DNA of 6,487 nucleotides from Nanobdellota archaeon (GTDB lineage: Archaea > Nanobdellota > Nanobdellia > Woesearchaeales > UBA12501), in NCBI GenBank assembly GCA_018812465.1, contig JAHJCS010000146.1:1-6487 (forward strand), written 5' to 3'. This document shows, in pieces, positions 5,776 through 6,487 of the stretch. Made by a program: the position numbers and the translations under genes. The notes below the pieces were generated by a model, which saw nothing but the letters and a program-made list of their open reading frames with translations, was not told the DNA's origin and did not search any database. The first letter of the stretch is position 1; the number at the start of each line of letters is the position of its first letter.

Positions 5776-6487
5776 TCATTCTTCAAGGACTACTTTGATC
5801 TCGACAATATCAAGTGTATTTTTTGGCCTGATCTCCACGACATTGCTGCCTTCCCTGATATATGGATTTATATTCAGATCATATTCGCTGTCATAGGTGT
5901 CAAGGCCTGCCTTGTGTGTGTTTATCACAAGCTCTGCTTTCTTTTTCTCAAGGTCGTCCACGAACAAGAGATAAAGAATAGCATCAAGGTCTCCGTCAAG
6001 GATGTCGTTGTGTATTGTCTTGTTTATCTCAAAGTAGTATGTCGGATAAGTTAATTCCTTCAGCTCTGATTTGACAATCAAATTATCAATGAGATATTTT
6101 CCTTCAGCTGTCCTGAAAATCAGTATGTTCTCATCACTCAAAAGATAATGAGGGGATATCTCAAGAGACCTTGTGATTCCGCAGTCAGGCACTGAAGAGA
6201 ACAGCTGATTGTTGTTCAGGAATACCTGCAGAGGAGCTACCTTTTTAACATCACACTCAGGGAAGAACTTTATGAACACCCGGTTGAGATTATTCTTTTC
6301 TGTGCTTGAGACCTGGAATGTGACTTTTGATTCCTGGCTGCTCTTGTCTGTGATAGAACCTGTTATCTTGATGTTCTCAAGCTCATACTCATTTGTCCTC
6401 CAGAATTTCCAGCCCACTCCTGAGACACTGACATCAATGTAGTTCTCGTCCTTAAGGTACCTTTTTGGGAGTTCTATTGGCTCTACA
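5776..6487 (-). CDS. beta-rich protein with two jelly-roll-like repeats (5' partial)
   Basis: The frame is open to the window edge, with at least 236 residues visible from VEPIELPKRYLK onward. A GTG at 6415-6417 could be mistaken for the start, but 23 in-frame residues of similar character lie upstream, so the true start is outside the window. The visible part begins with GVGWKFWRTNEYELENI and then has two similar blocks, about residues 54-143 and 149-236. Each has a strand with a short loop (LQVFLNNNQLFSSV; ELVINTHKAGLDTY), then an I-x-P turn, a GSNVV- or DENIL-type strand, and an ending of the form ID.I.V...LKE or LDIVEIKVVLEE. This spacing resembles galactose-binding-like jelly-roll repeats. 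Two cysteines (78 and 102) sit in the first block only and could pair. A signal peptide or membrane anchor, if any, is off-window. The stop lies 49 bases before the 785-residue gene on the same strand, so the product probably belongs to the same assembly. No enzyme motif is visible. Confidence 0.85.
   Translation of the reverse strand, partial: VEPIELPKRYLKDENYIDVSVSGVGWKFWRTNEYELENIKITGSITDKSSQESKVTFQVSSTEKNNLNRVFIKFFPECDVKKVAPLQVFLNNNQLFSSVPDCGITRSLEISPHYLLSDENILIFRTAEGKYLIDNLIVKSELKELTYPTYYFEINKTIHNDILDGDLDAILYLLFVDDLEKKKAELVINTHKAGLDTYDSEYDLNINPYIREGSNVVEIRPKNTLDIVEIKVVLEE

Noticed and set aside
6415..6417. GTG as start of the beta-rich gene
   Set aside because: The frame continues upstream to the window edge with 23 more residues of the same character, and the codon lies inside a V-S-G-V-G-W strand. 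The real start is outside the window.
6209..6442. 77-residue + strand open frame near the right edge
   Set aside because: It is antisense to the beta-rich partial gene, whose frame stays open to the edge and shows an internal duplication.
1..6487. CRISPR arrays, tRNA or rRNA genes, insertion sequences
   Set aside because: No regularly spaced direct repeats, cloverleaf-like segments, transposase motifs or terminal inverted repeats were seen. Almost all of the window is accounted for by coding sequence.

Overview
The window most likely comes from an archaeon, probably a DPANN lineage such as Woesearchaeota or Pacearchaeota. This rests on a BRE/TATA-type promoter (2290-2303), T-rich tracts at an operon end in place of bacterial hairpin terminators, frequent AGG/AGA arginine and ATA isoleucine codons, and a set of lipoproteins and beta-rich surface proteins of a style I associate with DPANN genomes. 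No marker gene is present, so the lineage is an inference.

Layout: on the + strand at the left edge are the last 47 codons of an unrecognised gene (2-145) and a small three-helix membrane protein (151-402). All other genes lie on the - strand and converge on that pair, with only 9 bases between the facing stop codons. In transcription order (right to left) they are: a 5'-truncated beta-rich protein (6487-5776); a 785-residue membrane protein with a cytoplasmic coiled coil, five membrane segments and a large outer region (5726-3369); and three paralogous lipoproteins of 331, 310 and 301 residues (3367-2372, 2264-1332, 1317-412). No gene here has a gene symbol I can assign.

The - strand genes look like one functional unit. 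The 785-residue gene and the first lipoprotein are one base apart. The other two lipoproteins follow a 107-base gap that holds a good archaeal promoter and an inverted repeat just upstream of it, so they can also be expressed separately. The last lipoprotein has a perfect GGAGGT ribosome binding site.

The three lipoproteins share a two-module Ig-like plan. Two of them share six mature cysteines; the third has lost exactly two of these, which predicts the disulfide pairing. The end of the membrane protein's outer region carries motifs resembling the second lipoprotein module. The best reading is an uncharacterised cell-envelope complex: a polytopic membrane scaffold with a charged cytoplasmic stalk, surrounded on the outside by related lipoproteins and a jelly-roll-like partner. 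Attachment, secretion or a VirB6/CedA-like channel role are all possible, but none is demonstrated by the sequence.
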